Assembly: GCA_905215345.1 (NCBI GenBank)
Contig: CAJMPR010000008.1
Location: 62,001-126,000 of the forward strand
Length of the DNA: 64,000 bases
Direction of reading: 5' to 3'
Source of the DNA: an uncultured bacterium
GTDB lineage: Bacteria; Bacteroidota; Bacteroidia; Bacteroidales; Bacteroidaceae
In this document: positions 7,643 through 17,416 of the stretch, in pieces
How positions within the stretch are numbered: position 1 is the first letter of the stretch
How the letters are laid out: each line of letters begins with the position of its first letter
The notes under the pieces: generated by a model
What the model was told of the DNA's origin: nothing
Database searches by the model: none
What the model saw: the letters and a program-made list of their open reading frames with translations, nothing else
Program-made: the position numbers and the translations under genes

Positions 7643-8710
7643 ATGGGACTCGAATTAGAATCAATTTTATTGCCGGGTATAGAGGACAAACGTCCTTTGG
7701 TAATTGCCGGTCCGTGTAGTGCAGAGACAGAAGAACAAGTAATGGAAACAGCCAAAGACTTGGCGACCAAAGGAATGAAAATATTCCGTGCCGGTATCTG
7801 GAAACCGCGTACCAAACCGGGTGGTTTCGAAGGCATCGGCGTAGAAGGTCTTGCCTGGCTGAAGGAAGTAAAGAAAGAAACCGGCATGTACGTTTCTACC
7901 GAAGTAGCTACCGCCAAACACGTATATGAATGTTTGAAAGCCGGTATAGATGTGCTTTGGGTGGGTGCACGCACCACCGCCAATCCTTTTGCCGTACAGG
8001 AAATTGCCGACGCACTGAAAGGTGTAGATATCCCGGTTCTGGTAAAGAACCCGGTAAACCCCGACCTCGAACTGTGGATTGGCGCTTTGGAACGTATCAA
8101 TAATGCGGGCTTAAAGCGTCTGGGCGCTATTCATCGTGGTTTCAGTTCTTACGATAAAAAGATTTACCGCAACCTGCCGCAATGGCATATCCCTATCGAG
8201 TTGCGCCGCCGCATCCCTAACCTGCCAATTATCTGCGACCCCAGCCATATCGGTGGAAAACGCGAACTGGTAGCCCCACTTTGTCAGCAAGCCATGGACT
8301 TAGGTTTCAATGGATTGATTATCGAGAGCCATTGCAATCCTGATTGCGCATGGAGCGATGCTTCCCAACAAGTTACTCCGGATGTATTGGATTATATTCT
8401 CAATTTACTTGTCATTCGTAAGGAAACACAAAGTACTGAGAACCTCAGCGAATTGCGTAAACAGATTGACGAATGCGACAACAACCTCATTCAGGAATTG
8501 TCAAAGCGTATGCGTGTAGCCCGCGAAATCGGTACTTACAAGAAAGAGCACGATATGACTATCCTCCAAACAGGACGTTACAATGAGATTCTTGAGAAGC
8601 GCGGTTCGCAAGGTGCACTTTGCGGCATGGACTCAGAGTTCATCAAAAAAGTGTTTGAGGCGATACACGAAGAGAGTGTAAGGCAACAGATGGAAATCAT
8701 AAACAAGTAA
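7643..8710 (+). CDS. aroF: Bifunctional DAHP synthase / chorismate mutase
   Basis: 355 residues in two domains. Residues about 1-260 are a KDO8P-synthase-like (type I beta) DAHP synthase: VIAGPCSAETEEQ with Cys25, GIWKPRTKPGGFEG, GAIHRGFSSYD and PIICDPSHIGGKRE are family signatures. It condenses phosphoenolpyruvate and erythrose 4-phosphate, the first step of the shikimate pathway. Residues about 265-350 form an AroQ-type chorismate mutase (LRKQIDECDNNLIQELSKRM, VAREIGTYKKEH), which makes prephenate. The fusion supplies prephenate for the dehydratase upstream and the dehydrogenase downstream. In some bacteria the mutase domain also serves as the allosteric sensor of the synthase; that is known for the family and not shown here. 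Confidence 0.94.
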   Translation: MGLELESILLPGIEDKRPLVIAGPCSAETEEQVMETAKDLATKGMKIFRAGIWKPRTKPGGFEGIGVEGLAWLKEVKKETGMYVSTEVATAKHVYECLKAGIDVLWVGARTTANPFAVQEIADALKGVDIPVLVKNPVNPDLELWIGALERINNAGLKRLGAIHRGFSSYDKKIYRNLPQWHIPIELRRRIPNLPIICDPSHIGGKRELVAPLCQQAMDLGFNGLIIESHCNPDCAWSDASQQVTPDVLDYILNLLVIRKETQSTENLSELRKQIDECDNNLIQELSKRMRVAREIGTYKKEHDMTILQTGRYNEILEKRGSQGALCGMDSEFIKKVFEAIHEESVRQQMEIINK

Positions 8711-8798
8711 TTAGTGGTTAGCGATTAGTGATTTGCTTATAAAAACATGTAAAACAGGTGTGTAACAAATCACTAATCACCAGTCACTAATCACTAAA
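8711..8798. repeat. Palindromic intergenic element B
   Basis: The left arm (8711-8735) and right arm (8766-8797) are made of degenerate GTGATTA-type 7-base units and are inverted to one another; the segment pairing as GATTAGTGATTTG is exact. The intervening ~30 bases lack the two conserved boxes seen in other elements. It is inside the aromatic operon, between the DAHP synthase and prephenate dehydrogenase genes, so it is transcribed. Confidence 0.75.
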
Positions 8799-8808
8799 AA
8801 CATTCATT

Positions 8809-9582
8809 ATGAGAATACTAATCCTCGGAGCCGGTAAGATGGGTTCCTTCTTTACAGATATCCTGAGCTTTCAGCACGAGACGGCCGTGTTTGACGTCAA
8901 TCCGCATCAGTTGCGTTTTGTCTATAACACCTATCGTTTCACCACGTTGGAAGAAATCAAGGAGTTTGAACCTGAGTTGGTTATCAATGCCGTTACGGTG
9001 AAATATACCTTGGAGGCTTTTCGCCAAGTACTGCCTGTGTTGCCTAAAGACTGTATCATCAGCGACATCGCTTCGGTAAAAACCGGACTGAAAAAGTTCT
9101 ACGAAGAAAGCGGTTTCCGCTATGTATCGACGCACCCTATGTTCGGACCGACCTTCGCCAGCCTGAACAATCTGAATACGGAGAATGCCATTATCATCAG
9201 TGAAGGCGATCATCTGGGAAAAATCTTCTTTAAAGACCTGTACCAGACCATGAAGCTCAATATCTTTGAGTACACTTTCGACGAACACGATGAGACGGTA
9301 GCCTACTCCCTGTCTATCCCTTTTGTATCGACTTTTGTGTTTGCAGCCGTCATGAAACATCAGGAAGCTCCGGGCACTACGTTCAAAAAACACATGGCTA
9401 TTGCAAAAGGTTTGTTAAGCGAAGACGATTACCTGTTACAGGAAATCCTGTTCAATCCCCGTACCCCGGGACAAGTAACTAACATCCGCACCGAGCTGAA
9501 GAATCTACTCGAAATCATTGAGAACAAAGATGCGGAAGGGATGAAGAAGTACCTTACGAAAATCAGGGAGAAAATCAAGTAG
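8809..9582 (+). CDS. tyrA: Prephenate dehydrogenase
   Basis: 257 residues. Oxidatively decarboxylates prephenate to 4-hydroxyphenylpyruvate for tyrosine. The Rossmann motif is GAGKMG at 7-12 (MRILILGAGKMGSFF); ISDIASVKTGL and the STHPMFGPTFASL segment carry the conserved Ser/His region of TyrA-type dehydrogenases. It is at the short end for the family and has no ACT or chorismate mutase domain. It is the last gene of the attenuated operon and completes the set needed to convert prephenate to both Phe and Tyr, which explains why the leader peptide contains both Phe and Tyr codons. Confidence 0.93.
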   Translation: MRILILGAGKMGSFFTDILSFQHETAVFDVNPHQLRFVYNTYRFTTLEEIKEFEPELVINAVTVKYTLEAFRQVLPVLPKDCIISDIASVKTGLKKFYEESGFRYVSTHPMFGPTFASLNNLNTENAIIISEGDHLGKIFFKDLYQTMKLNIFEYTFDEHDETVAYSLSIPFVSTFVFAAVMKHQEAPGTTFKKHMAIAKGLLSEDDYLLQEILFNPRTPGQVTNIRTELKNLLEIIENKDAEGMKKYLTKIREKIK

Positions 9583-9687
9583 TAATTGACAATTGACGAT
9601 TGATAATTGACAATTAGGCTGCGCATATTTGCCTTAAACCGTCATTCCGCACGGTAATTGTCAATCGTCAATTATCAATTATCAATT
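9583..9687. repeat. Palindromic intergenic element C with conserved core
   Basis: The left arm 9583-9616 and right arm 9655-9687 are inverted arrays of the 7-base unit TTGACAA/TTGATAA. The core 9617-9654 carries box 1 GGCTGCGCAT (9617-9626) and box 2 CCGCACGG (9647-9654). The same boxes in the same order occur in element O on the minus strand, and a shortened version in element G. It lies between tyrA and dnaG. Confidence 0.85.
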
Positions 9688-9695
9688 GTTATGTG

Positions 9696-9703
9696 TAACT
9701 TTG
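9696..9703 (+). promoter_or_regulatory. Putative dnaG promoter -7 box
   Basis: TAACTTTG fits TAnnTTTG and lies 14 bases before the dnaG ATG, immediately after element C. This would give a very short 5' leader. No TTTG is seen at the -33 position, which falls inside the repeat. Confidence 0.45.
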
Positions 9704-9716
9704 TACACGCAAAATT

Positions 9717-11804
9717 ATGATAGACCAAGCCACCATAGACCGTATTCTTGATGCCGCGCAAATCGTTGATGTGGTATCAGACTTCGTCACCCTGCGGAAA
9801 CGCGGAGTGAACTATGTAGGTCTGTGTCCGTTCCATGATGACAAAACCCCTTCTTTTTACGTATCGCCCGCCAAAGGACTTTGCAAATGCTTCTCCTGCG
9901 GAAAGGGAGGCAATCCCGTTCACTTCATCATGGAACACGAACAGATGTCCTATCCTGAGGCACTGAAGTTCCTTGCAAAGAAGTACGGCATTGAAATCAA
10001 AGAACGGGAACTCTCCAACGAAGAAAAGATTGTTCAAAGCGAACGCGAGAGTCTCTTTATCGTCAATCAGTTTGCCCGCGATTATTTCCAGAACATCCTG
10101 CACAATCACGTTGACGGACGTAGTATCGGTATGGCTTACTTCCGCAACCGTGGTTTCCGTGACGATATTATAGAGAAATTCCAACTTGGATATTGTACCG
10201 AAAGCCACGATGCAATGGCAAAAGAAGCCTTGGCGAAAGGCTACAAACAAGAGTTTCTCATCAAGACCGGACTTTGCTACGAAACAGACGATAAACGCTT
10301 GCGCGACCGCTTCTGGGGGCGTGTTATCTTCCCTGTACATACCTTGTCGGGTAAAGTAGTAGCTTTCGGTGGTCGTGTGCTTGCCAGTGCTACCAAAGGC
10401 GTCAAAGTAAAATACGTCAACTCTCCCGAATCGGAAATTTACCATAAAAGCAATGAACTGTACGGCATCTATTTTGCCAAACAAGCCATTGTGAAGCAAG
10501 ACCGTTGCTTTCTGGTGGAAGGCTATACGGACGTTATCTCCATGCACCAGTCCGGTATAGAAAATGTGGTTGCCTCCTCGGGAACGGCATTAACTCCCGG
10601 ACAAATCCGCCTGATTCACCGCTTCACCAATAACATGACCGTACTTTATGACGGTGATGCAGCCGGTATCAAGGCTTCCATCCGGGGAATAGATATGCTG
10701 TTGGAAGAAGGTATGAACATCAAAGTCTGCCTCCTGCCCGATGGTGACGACCCCGACTCTTTTGCACGCAAACATAACTCCACCGAGTTTCAGGAGTTTA
10801 TATCGAAGCATGAGACGGACTTTATCCGCTTCAAGACCAATCTATTATTGGAAGATGCCGGGAAAGACCCTATCAAGCGTGCGGAACTCATCGGTAACCT
10901 GGTGCAAAGCATCTCGGTCATACCCGAGGCTATCGTGCGTGACGTATATATCAAGGAATGTGCCCAACTACTGCGCATAGAAGACAAACTTCTTGTCTCC
11001 GAAGTCGCCAAACGCAGAGAAAGCCAGGCAGAAAGACATGCCGAGCAAGCGGAACGTGAACGCAGAGCCGCCAATGCCGCAAGAGCCAATGCGGAAGCCG
11101 GACAACCTCCCTATGCCAATGAGAACATCCCGCCCGTTACTCCGGACGGTACTCCGTTGCCACCCGAAAGTTTAGCCGGATATGACGCCAACTCATCTCT
11201 CCCGCCTGAAGATGCTTATGTTTCCTTTATCCCGCAAGAAGGTAAAGAGGGGCAGGAATTCTACAAATACGAACGGTTGATTCTCCAAATGATAGTACGC
11301 TATGGAGAGAGAATAATGTGTAACGTCACTAACGAGGAGGGGGAAGAAGTACCCATGACCGTCATTGAATATATTGTCAATGACCTCAAAGAAGACGAAC
11401 TGGCATTCCACAACCCGCTACACAGACAGATATTGACCGAAGCCGCCACGCACATAGGCGATAAAGGCTTTATTGCCGAACGATACTTTCCGGCCCACCC
11501 CGATACCACTATCAGCAAATTAAGCGTAGAGTTAATCAGCAGCCGTTATCAACTGAGAAGGTCGCAGGTTGAACAAATGGTGACCGACGAAGAACGCCTT
11601 TACGAGCTTATTCCACGATTAATGATTAACTTCAAATACGCTATCGTCAGTGAAGAATTAAAACACATGATGTTTGCTTTGCAAGACCCCGAGGTCGCCA
11701 ATAATGAAGAAAAATGTAACTCCATCATGAAACGTTATAGCGAGATGCGAGGGATACAAAGTATTATGGCTAAACGCTTAGGTGACCGGGTAGTACATCC
11801 ATAG
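9717..11804 (+). CDS. dnaG: DNA primase DnaG
   Basis: 695 residues. Synthesises RNA primers at the replication fork. The N-terminal CHC2 zinc finger uses Cys37, His40, Cys58 and Cys61 (CPFHDDKTPSF and CKCFSCGKGG). The catalytic core follows, with the RNA-polymerase-like basic segment near residues 195-235. The Toprim domain has Glu268 in LVEGYTDVISM and the DGD motif in LYDGDAAGIKAS. The C-terminal region after about residue 430 contains an Ala/Arg/Glu-rich linker (AERHAEQAERERRAANAAR) and a helicase-binding-like domain. The start codon is 14 bases after a -7 box. Confidence 0.96.
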   Translation: MIDQATIDRILDAAQIVDVVSDFVTLRKRGVNYVGLCPFHDDKTPSFYVSPAKGLCKCFSCGKGGNPVHFIMEHEQMSYPEALKFLAKKYGIEIKERELSNEEKIVQSERESLFIVNQFARDYFQNILHNHVDGRSIGMAYFRNRGFRDDIIEKFQLGYCTESHDAMAKEALAKGYKQEFLIKTGLCYETDDKRLRDRFWGRVIFPVHTLSGKVVAFGGRVLASATKGVKVKYVNSPESEIYHKSNELYGIYFAKQAIVKQDRCFLVEGYTDVISMHQSGIENVVASSGTALTPGQIRLIHRFTNNMTVLYDGDAAGIKASIRGIDMLLEEGMNIKVCLLPDGDDPDSFARKHNSTEFQEFISKHETDFIRFKTNLLLEDAGKDPIKRAELIGNLVQSISVIPEAIVRDVYIKECAQLLRIEDKLLVSEVAKRRESQAERHAEQAERERRAANAARANAEAGQPPYANENIPPVTPDGTPLPPESLAGYDANSSLPPEDAYVSFIPQEGKEGQEFYKYERLILQMIVRYGERIMCNVTNEEGEEVPMTVIEYIVNDLKEDELAFHNPLHRQILTEAATHIGDKGFIAERYFPAHPDTTISKLSVELISSRYQLRRSQVEQMVTDEERLYELIPRLMINFKYAIVSEELKHMMFALQDPEVANNEEKCNSIMKRYSEMRGIQSIMAKRLGDRVVHP

Positions 11805-11913
11805 GTACTCCGTTTAAACATAAATAGCACCTAATTGCACAAAAGTGTCACCCCTCTATACCCCGTTAAAAGAGGAAAACACAAAACGGAAACGCCCCGA
11901 AGATGTTCCTCAC

Positions 11914-11921
11914 TAATTTTG
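11914..11921 (+). promoter_or_regulatory. Putative promoter of the PL8-GH95 unit
   Basis: TAATTTTG matches TAnnTTTG and lies 28 bases before the PL8 start. The upstream sequence has no TTTG at -33, as is often the case for promoters that need an activator. Confidence 0.5.
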
Positions 11922-11949
11922 TTTCAAACTAATTTTTAAATTAAATACC

Positions 11950-14868
11950 ATGGAACATATTAGGAAGACAGTCCTCATTACCACATTACTCATCGGCAGT
12001 TTTTATCTACAAGCACAGGACTTTTATAACTTTGAAGACAAAGGCGATTTGCAAGGTTGGAACATTGACAAAGGTACATTATCCCTTTCCTCCGCCAAGC
12101 AAAAGTTGGGCAATCAGTCATTACAAATAAGCGGACAGCCAGGTGCCACCATCACCATCGGACAGGTACGTGGGCTACAACAAGCATCCCGAAGCAATCA
12201 GGGTGGAATAGCTACCTGGATTTATAACGACAAACCTGTCGGGCAAAATTTTGTGTTCCGCTTCATTGATTCTACCGGAAAGGAAGTATGCAACCAACCT
12301 TTCTCACTCAATTTCAAAGGCTGGAGATGCCTGTGGTCAGAGTTTATGGAAGATATGGGTAAAGAAAAGGGGGCAATCATTACAGACGTCAGGATACAGC
12401 TCCCCGAAAATGTACAAACCGGCAATATCTATTTGGATTATCTGGAATTTACTCCTAAAGTATCCTGGCAAAAGATGTCGGATGCACAATACAAAGTGAA
12501 CCGGACGGACTTCGCCCTGATACCCGATTTCATGAATTACAGAAATACTTCCCCTTATGTACCTTCCATTATAAAGTCCGACCAGAAAGATATTGCAACC
12601 ATTGAACAGCGCTTAACCGAATGGTATCTGGGAAGCCCTATCAGTGCCGAGTACCCCTGGATAGAAAGCCGCCGCTTTAAAGAGCAAGAATATATCAAGG
12701 CAGGCGTAACGGCCGGAAAGGACATCCGTCCCGCATACGATGCGCAGCAAACGCCAATCGGTAAACCGCTTTATCCGTTGGCTTCTCCCAGATACATAGG
12801 TCAAGACACCATTACACAGTTCAGAGACATTAACGAAAACATATTGCTGCCTTTGGCTTTGGATTACAAGCTGAACGGAAAAAACGGAAGTTTAAAGAAA
12901 GCACTTTATATATATGATTACTTCCACGACCAGGGCTGGGCTGACGGTAGCGGAATGGGAACACTTTGTTTTGAGAAACTCAGAAGTTCCGGATATTTCC
13001 ATTCCTTCTTTCTTCTGAAAGATAAGCTATCAAAAGAGCAGTTGGAACGCGAGCTCAACACATTGAACTGGTTCACCCTATTCGGAATCTGTTACCAGAC
13101 ACCGCAACATACTGGAGAAGTTGCCGATAACCTGCGTGCATTGGCATTGCCCAAGCTCATCTATGCCTTGTCGTTGACGAATCCCGAGGAGAGAGAAATC
13201 GCCTTAACTGCTTTCCGCAACTATATGGATAACGCCTTGAGTATAGCTCCCGGATTCTTCGGAACCATCAAGCCGGACTTCTCGGGTTATCATCACCGCG
13301 GCCCTTACTTTAGTGCTTATTATCCGCATGCTTTATATGCCGGAGCCATGATAGCCTATCTGCTACACGACACCCCCTATGCACTGTCCGAAAGCACGCT
13401 GAACAATCTGAAACAAGGTCTGCTCACCTTCCGTTTCTTCTGTGCCAAACTGGATTCACCGGCAGGCACCGCAGGCCGCTTCCCCGACAAACAACAAGTG
13501 CTGGAAACTCTCTTACCGGCTTTTGCCTATATTGCCCTGTCCTATCCCGAACCGGACCGGGAGCTAACAGCCGCTTATAAAAGAATCATAGCAGAACCTG
13601 CTAATCAGGAAGCAATCAATGCTTATATAAACACCGTAAACTCAGACCTGACTTACACAGGAAGTATTGGCGAAGCGGAACTGATGGCTAAACTATCCGC
13701 AATCCCCGTATCTGCCGAGGCTCCCCTCACAGGTGCGCTATTTATGCCTTACTCCGGTCTTATGGTTATCAAAAGTCCCGACTTTCATTACAACATCAAA
13801 GGTTTCAACAAATACGTCTGGGACTTTGAATCATCGAATACGGAAAACCTGAAAGGGCGTTACCTATCGTATGGACAAATAGAATATTTTGACCTTAAGA
13901 ACAAGCATCGCTCATTCAACCCGCAAGAGAGCGCCTTTAACTGGAACTACATCCCCGGCACCACCTCCAAGGTTCTCCCCGATTCCCTGCTGATAGATAA
14001 AGGAGGGTCGAGCAGCGGACACCGTAATTTCTCCGACGAGACTTTCCTTACGGGTGTAAAAGGCACTCAGAATACGGCAATGTTCTCTTTTCGTATGCAC
14101 GACATTACCTACGACACGTCATTACGCGCCAACAAATCAGTCTTTGCGTTCGACAATGTTCTGCTATGCCTCGGTTCGGACATCACTTGCAAGGATACCT
14201 GCTATCCCGTCGTCACCACATTGTTCCAATCGAACCAGCCTACCCGGAAACTCAAGAAACAAGAAAAGATATGGAGTGACAGTTCCTTGTTATATGCCGT
14301 ACGAAAAGGAGAAGTAAAGGTTACCGAAGCTACCCCGTTCTCCATTGCCTGTCTGGAACATACCTCCAATCCGGCATCTTCAAGTTACCAATACTATATA
14401 TTGCCCACAGCAGAACAGAAACTTGCCCGGAATCTCCTCTCCGAAACCGGTCCGATACAAATTATCGAACAGAACAATGATGCGCATATTGTACAGCATC
14501 GCGATAAGAAAGTGCTTTATGCCGCCTTATTCAATGCTGAAAAAACATATGACAATCTTCTCGTCAAACAAGTAAACATACCGCTTTCCTATATCCTTGA
14601 AGAAGATGCCGCACAAGGATTGACGCTGTCCATCTGCGAACCGGATATGCGTAGAACTTCCCATGCCCACATGGGATTACTGACAGAAAAGGAGGTAGTT
14701 GAACAAGAGCAACCATTCAATACCACCCTTGTATTAAAAGGTATCTATACAGCCCGATGCCCACAAAAGAATACGGTAGTGTTGGCTAACGCAGCAAGGA
14801 ACGAAACCCGGATAACCATCTCGACCGTTCGCGGTGAAAACTATACAATCCATTTACAAAAGAAATAA
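11950..14868 (+). CDS. Polysaccharide lyase family 8, chondroitin sulfate ABC lyase type
   Basis: 972 residues, similar in size to Bacteroides and Proteus chondroitinase ABC. Signal peptide 1-22 ends LQAQ. Residues about 23-170 are the N-terminal jelly-roll Lyase_N domain (FYNFEDKGDLQGWN...). The alpha-toroid catalytic domain carries SGYHHRGPYFSAYYPHALYA with His448/His449 and nearby tyrosines, in the position of the catalytic His/Tyr of PL8 enzymes. The C-terminal beta-sandwich region includes VWDFESSNTENLKGRYLSYG. Expected reaction: beta-elimination of chondroitin or dermatan sulfate to unsaturated oligosaccharides, probably in the periplasm. A GH95 gene starts 5 bases downstream. No SusCD or sulfatase is adjacent, so this is a satellite rather than a complete utilisation locus. 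PL8 also includes hyaluronate and xanthan lyases, so substrate is inferred. Confidence 0.88.
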   Translation: MEHIRKTVLITTLLIGSFYLQAQDFYNFEDKGDLQGWNIDKGTLSLSSAKQKLGNQSLQISGQPGATITIGQVRGLQQASRSNQGGIATWIYNDKPVGQNFVFRFIDSTGKEVCNQPFSLNFKGWRCLWSEFMEDMGKEKGAIITDVRIQLPENVQTGNIYLDYLEFTPKVSWQKMSDAQYKVNRTDFALIPDFMNYRNTSPYVPSIIKSDQKDIATIEQRLTEWYLGSPISAEYPWIESRRFKEQEYIKAGVTAGKDIRPAYDAQQTPIGKPLYPLASPRYIGQDTITQFRDINENILLPLALDYKLNGKNGSLKKALYIYDYFHDQGWADGSGMGTLCFEKLRSSGYFHSFFLLKDKLSKEQLERELNTLNWFTLFGICYQTPQHTGEVADNLRALALPKLIYALSLTNPEEREIALTAFRNYMDNALSIAPGFFGTIKPDFSGYHHRGPYFSAYYPHALYAGAMIAYLLHDTPYALSESTLNNLKQGLLTFRFFCAKLDSPAGTAGRFPDKQQVLETLLPAFAYIALSYPEPDRELTAAYKRIIAEPANQEAINAYINTVNSDLTYTGSIGEAELMAKLSAIPVSAEAPLTGALFMPYSGLMVIKSPDFHYNIKGFNKYVWDFESSNTENLKGRYLSYGQIEYFDLKNKHRSFNPQESAFNWNYIPGTTSKVLPDSLLIDKGGSSSGHRNFSDETFLTGVKGTQNTAMFSFRMHDITYDTSLRANKSVFAFDNVLLCLGSDITCKDTCYPVVTTLFQSNQPTRKLKKQEKIWSDSSLLYAVRKGEVKVTEATPFSIACLEHTSNPASSSYQYYILPTAEQKLARNLLSETGPIQIIEQNNDAHIVQHRDKKVLYAALFNAEKTYDNLLVKQVNIPLSYILEEDAAQGLTLSICEPDMRRTSHAHMGLLTEKEVVEQEQPFNTTLVLKGIYTARCPQKNTVVLANAARNETRITISTVRGENYTIHLQKK

Positions 14869-14873
14869 AAGAT

Positions 14874-17312
14874 ATGAGGTTCAAACTATCCATCTTATTC
14901 ATCGGTATGGGAATTTCCCTACAAGTCAACGCGCAAGATAACTTGACCTTATGGTACGAACAACCCGCACAAAAATGGGAAGAAGCCCTTCCGGTAGGTA
15001 ATGGCAGAATAGGTGCCATGGTATTCGGAGGTATAGAGAACGAACGGATACAATTCAACGAAAACACCCTGTACAGTGGAGAACCGGATGATAATGTTAC
15101 CCGGAATATTCCTATAAATAAGGAACTGGACAGAGTCACACAGTGGATAAAGGAGGGCAAGAACGACGAAGCCGATCATTTCATAGAGAAAAACTGGGCA
15201 GGTAGACTCAACGAAGCCTATCAACCTTTCGGTAACATCAACCTCGACTTCCACATGGAAGGAGAGGTAACGGAATATACCCGTTCGCTCAGTCTCGAAA
15301 ACGCGATAAGCAGCACCCGTTATAGAGTAAGCGGGATACAGGTGGAACGGGAAGTCTTTGCGTCATCCCCCGGTCAGGCACTTTTTATACGGATAAAAGC
15401 GGAAAAACCGATACTTGACTTTACGGCAACTCTCACTTCTCCCCACCCGGCCAGAAACCTGACGGAAACCGGCCGCAACAGTCTCATTATTCAGGGACAA
15501 GCCCCGGCACATGCACAAAGACGTACATTACAAAGCATCCGTAACTTCGGCACCCAACACCTGCATCCTGAATACTTTGACGAGAAAGGAAATGTACTGC
15601 ATACTTCCCAAGTGCTCTATGCCGATTCGCTGGACGGTAAAGGCATGCCTTTTGAAGCCTGTTTGATTCCGATTGCCAAAGACGGAACAATCCAGACAGA
15701 TAATAACCGTATTGAAGTCAAGGAATGTAGCGAAATTGTTCTGGTTCTTTATGCCGCTACCGGTTACAATGGCTGGAATGTCAGTCCCAGCCAGCAAGGA
15801 AAGAATCCTTCTCTGGAGATTATGCAACAGCAAAAGTATCTGGCGGGAAAAGAGTATGCACAAATCAGGAAAGAACATATCTCTGATTATCAGCAGCTTT
15901 TCAACCGGGTGAGTTTTGAACTTCCCTCTGCCTATACCCGGAATATGCCTACGGACATACGCCTTACCCGGTTCTCCCAAACAGAAGATTTATCACTGAT
16001 AGCACTGATATTCCAGTACGGACGCTACCTGATGATTGCCGGTTCGCGTCCCGGCGGACAACCCCTGAATCTGCAAGGAATCTGGAACGACTTGCTTCTG
16101 CCGCCCTGGAACTCAGGTTATACGCTCAACATCAATCTGCAAATGAACTACTGGCCTGCCGAAGTAACCAACCTTTCCGAATGTCATGAACCGCTATTCC
16201 GCTTCCTGACAGAAATCTCGCAACGGGGACAAGAAACGGCCCGTGAAATGTACGACTTGGATGGATGGGTCATTCATCACAACGTTTCACTCTGGCGCGA
16301 AGGCTATCCCAGCGATGGTTTTACTTACTGGTTTTTCTGGAACATGTCGGGCGGCTGGCTATGCAGTCATATCTGGGAACATTATCTATACACCAACGAC
16401 AAGGTATTCCTGGAGCGTTATTTTCCGATAATGCTCGGTTCCGCAAAGTTTTATTCAGAATGGTTGGTACAGAATGAAGACGGAGCATGGGTAACTCCCG
16501 TCGGCACTTCACCGGAGAATCACTTTATTCTCCCCAACGGAAAAGAGGCTTCGGTATGTCCGGGTCCCACGATGGATATTGCAATCGTCCGCAACCTATT
16601 CAGTAATACCGTGCAGGCCGCCCGTATCTTGCAGAAAGAAGATTCATTCACAAAGAAACTTGACGGACAATTAAGTCTATTGCCACCCTATCAAGCAGGT
16701 AAGCAAGGACAACTCCTGGAATGGAACAAAGAATACACCGAATTTGAACCGCAACACAGGCATGTGTCGCATCTGTTCGGATTATTCCCGGGACACGACA
16801 TCACTCCACAGAATAAGCGAATCTTTGAAGCCGCCCGCCGGTCATTAGAGAACAGAGGGCTTAAGACTACCGGGTGGAGCATGGCTTGGAAGACAGCTTT
16901 GTGGGCACGTTTGCAAGATGGGAATAAATCCATGCAAGCCATCAGGAATATGTTACACCCCATAGATGCTAACAATCCGGAAGGTGCGGGTATGTATAAA
17001 AACTTATTTAATGGTGCTCCTTTCCAGATAGATGGGAACTTCGGTCTTACTGCCGGTATCGCGGAAATGCTGTTACAAAGTGACGAAAGCTCGATATATC
17101 TACTACCCGCGCTCCCTTCCGAATGGAAAGAAGGAGTAATTAAAGGACTCAAAGCCCGTGGTGGATATACGGTTGACCTTCATTGGAAAGAAGGAAAACT
17201 TCGGGAAGCTACTTTGCTTAGTCCCAAAGACCGGACTTGCCGGATTGTATATAGAAACAAGGTAAAAGAGGTTATGCTTAAAGCCAATGAGCAGATGATA
17301 GTGAACTTCTAA
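14874..17312 (+). CDS. Glycoside hydrolase family 95 alpha-L-fucosidase/galactosidase
   Basis: 812 residues with a signal peptide (1-20, ending VNAQ). The N-terminal beta-sandwich begins LTLWYEQPAQKWEEALPVGN, GRIGAMVFGG and NENTLYSGEP, typical of GH95. The (alpha/alpha)6 catalytic region contains the two asparagines N419 and N421 in YTLNINLQMNYWPAE, Glu548 in GTSPENHF and Asp720 in FQIDGNFG. They correspond to the Asn/Asn/Glu/Asp set of the Bifidobacterium AfcA enzyme, as remembered from the literature. The family hydrolyses alpha-1,2-L-fucosides with inversion; some members prefer alpha-L-galactose. It is co-transcribed with the PL8 gene (5-base gap), hinting at a fucose-decorated host glycan or glycosaminoglycan. 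Confidence 0.92.
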   Translation: MRFKLSILFIGMGISLQVNAQDNLTLWYEQPAQKWEEALPVGNGRIGAMVFGGIENERIQFNENTLYSGEPDDNVTRNIPINKELDRVTQWIKEGKNDEADHFIEKNWAGRLNEAYQPFGNINLDFHMEGEVTEYTRSLSLENAISSTRYRVSGIQVEREVFASSPGQALFIRIKAEKPILDFTATLTSPHPARNLTETGRNSLIIQGQAPAHAQRRTLQSIRNFGTQHLHPEYFDEKGNVLHTSQVLYADSLDGKGMPFEACLIPIAKDGTIQTDNNRIEVKECSEIVLVLYAATGYNGWNVSPSQQGKNPSLEIMQQQKYLAGKEYAQIRKEHISDYQQLFNRVSFELPSAYTRNMPTDIRLTRFSQTEDLSLIALIFQYGRYLMIAGSRPGGQPLNLQGIWNDLLLPPWNSGYTLNINLQMNYWPAEVTNLSECHEPLFRFLTEISQRGQETAREMYDLDGWVIHHNVSLWREGYPSDGFTYWFFWNMSGGWLCSHIWEHYLYTNDKVFLERYFPIMLGSAKFYSEWLVQNEDGAWVTPVGTSPENHFILPNGKEASVCPGPTMDIAIVRNLFSNTVQAARILQKEDSFTKKLDGQLSLLPPYQAGKQGQLLEWNKEYTEFEPQHRHVSHLFGLFPGHDITPQNKRIFEAARRSLENRGLKTTGWSMAWKTALWARLQDGNKSMQAIRNMLHPIDANNPEGAGMYKNLFNGAPFQIDGNFGLTAGIAEMLLQSDESSIYLLPALPSEWKEGVIKGLKARGGYTVDLHWKEGKLREATLLSPKDRTCRIVYRNKVKEVMLKANEQMIVNF

Positions 17313-17416
17313 GTATCTTTTGATGAAACATTGTCAGCGAGAAGAAGTTGTGTCATATCTCAAACAGGCATATCCTCTCCTCGCAATGAACAATGATAGA
17401 GTATTATAATGAGTTA

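Noticed and set aside
9777..10547. Leftward open frame of 256 codons opposite dnaG
   Set aside because: Antisense shadow of the primase zinc-finger and core region; no promoter and no family resemblance.
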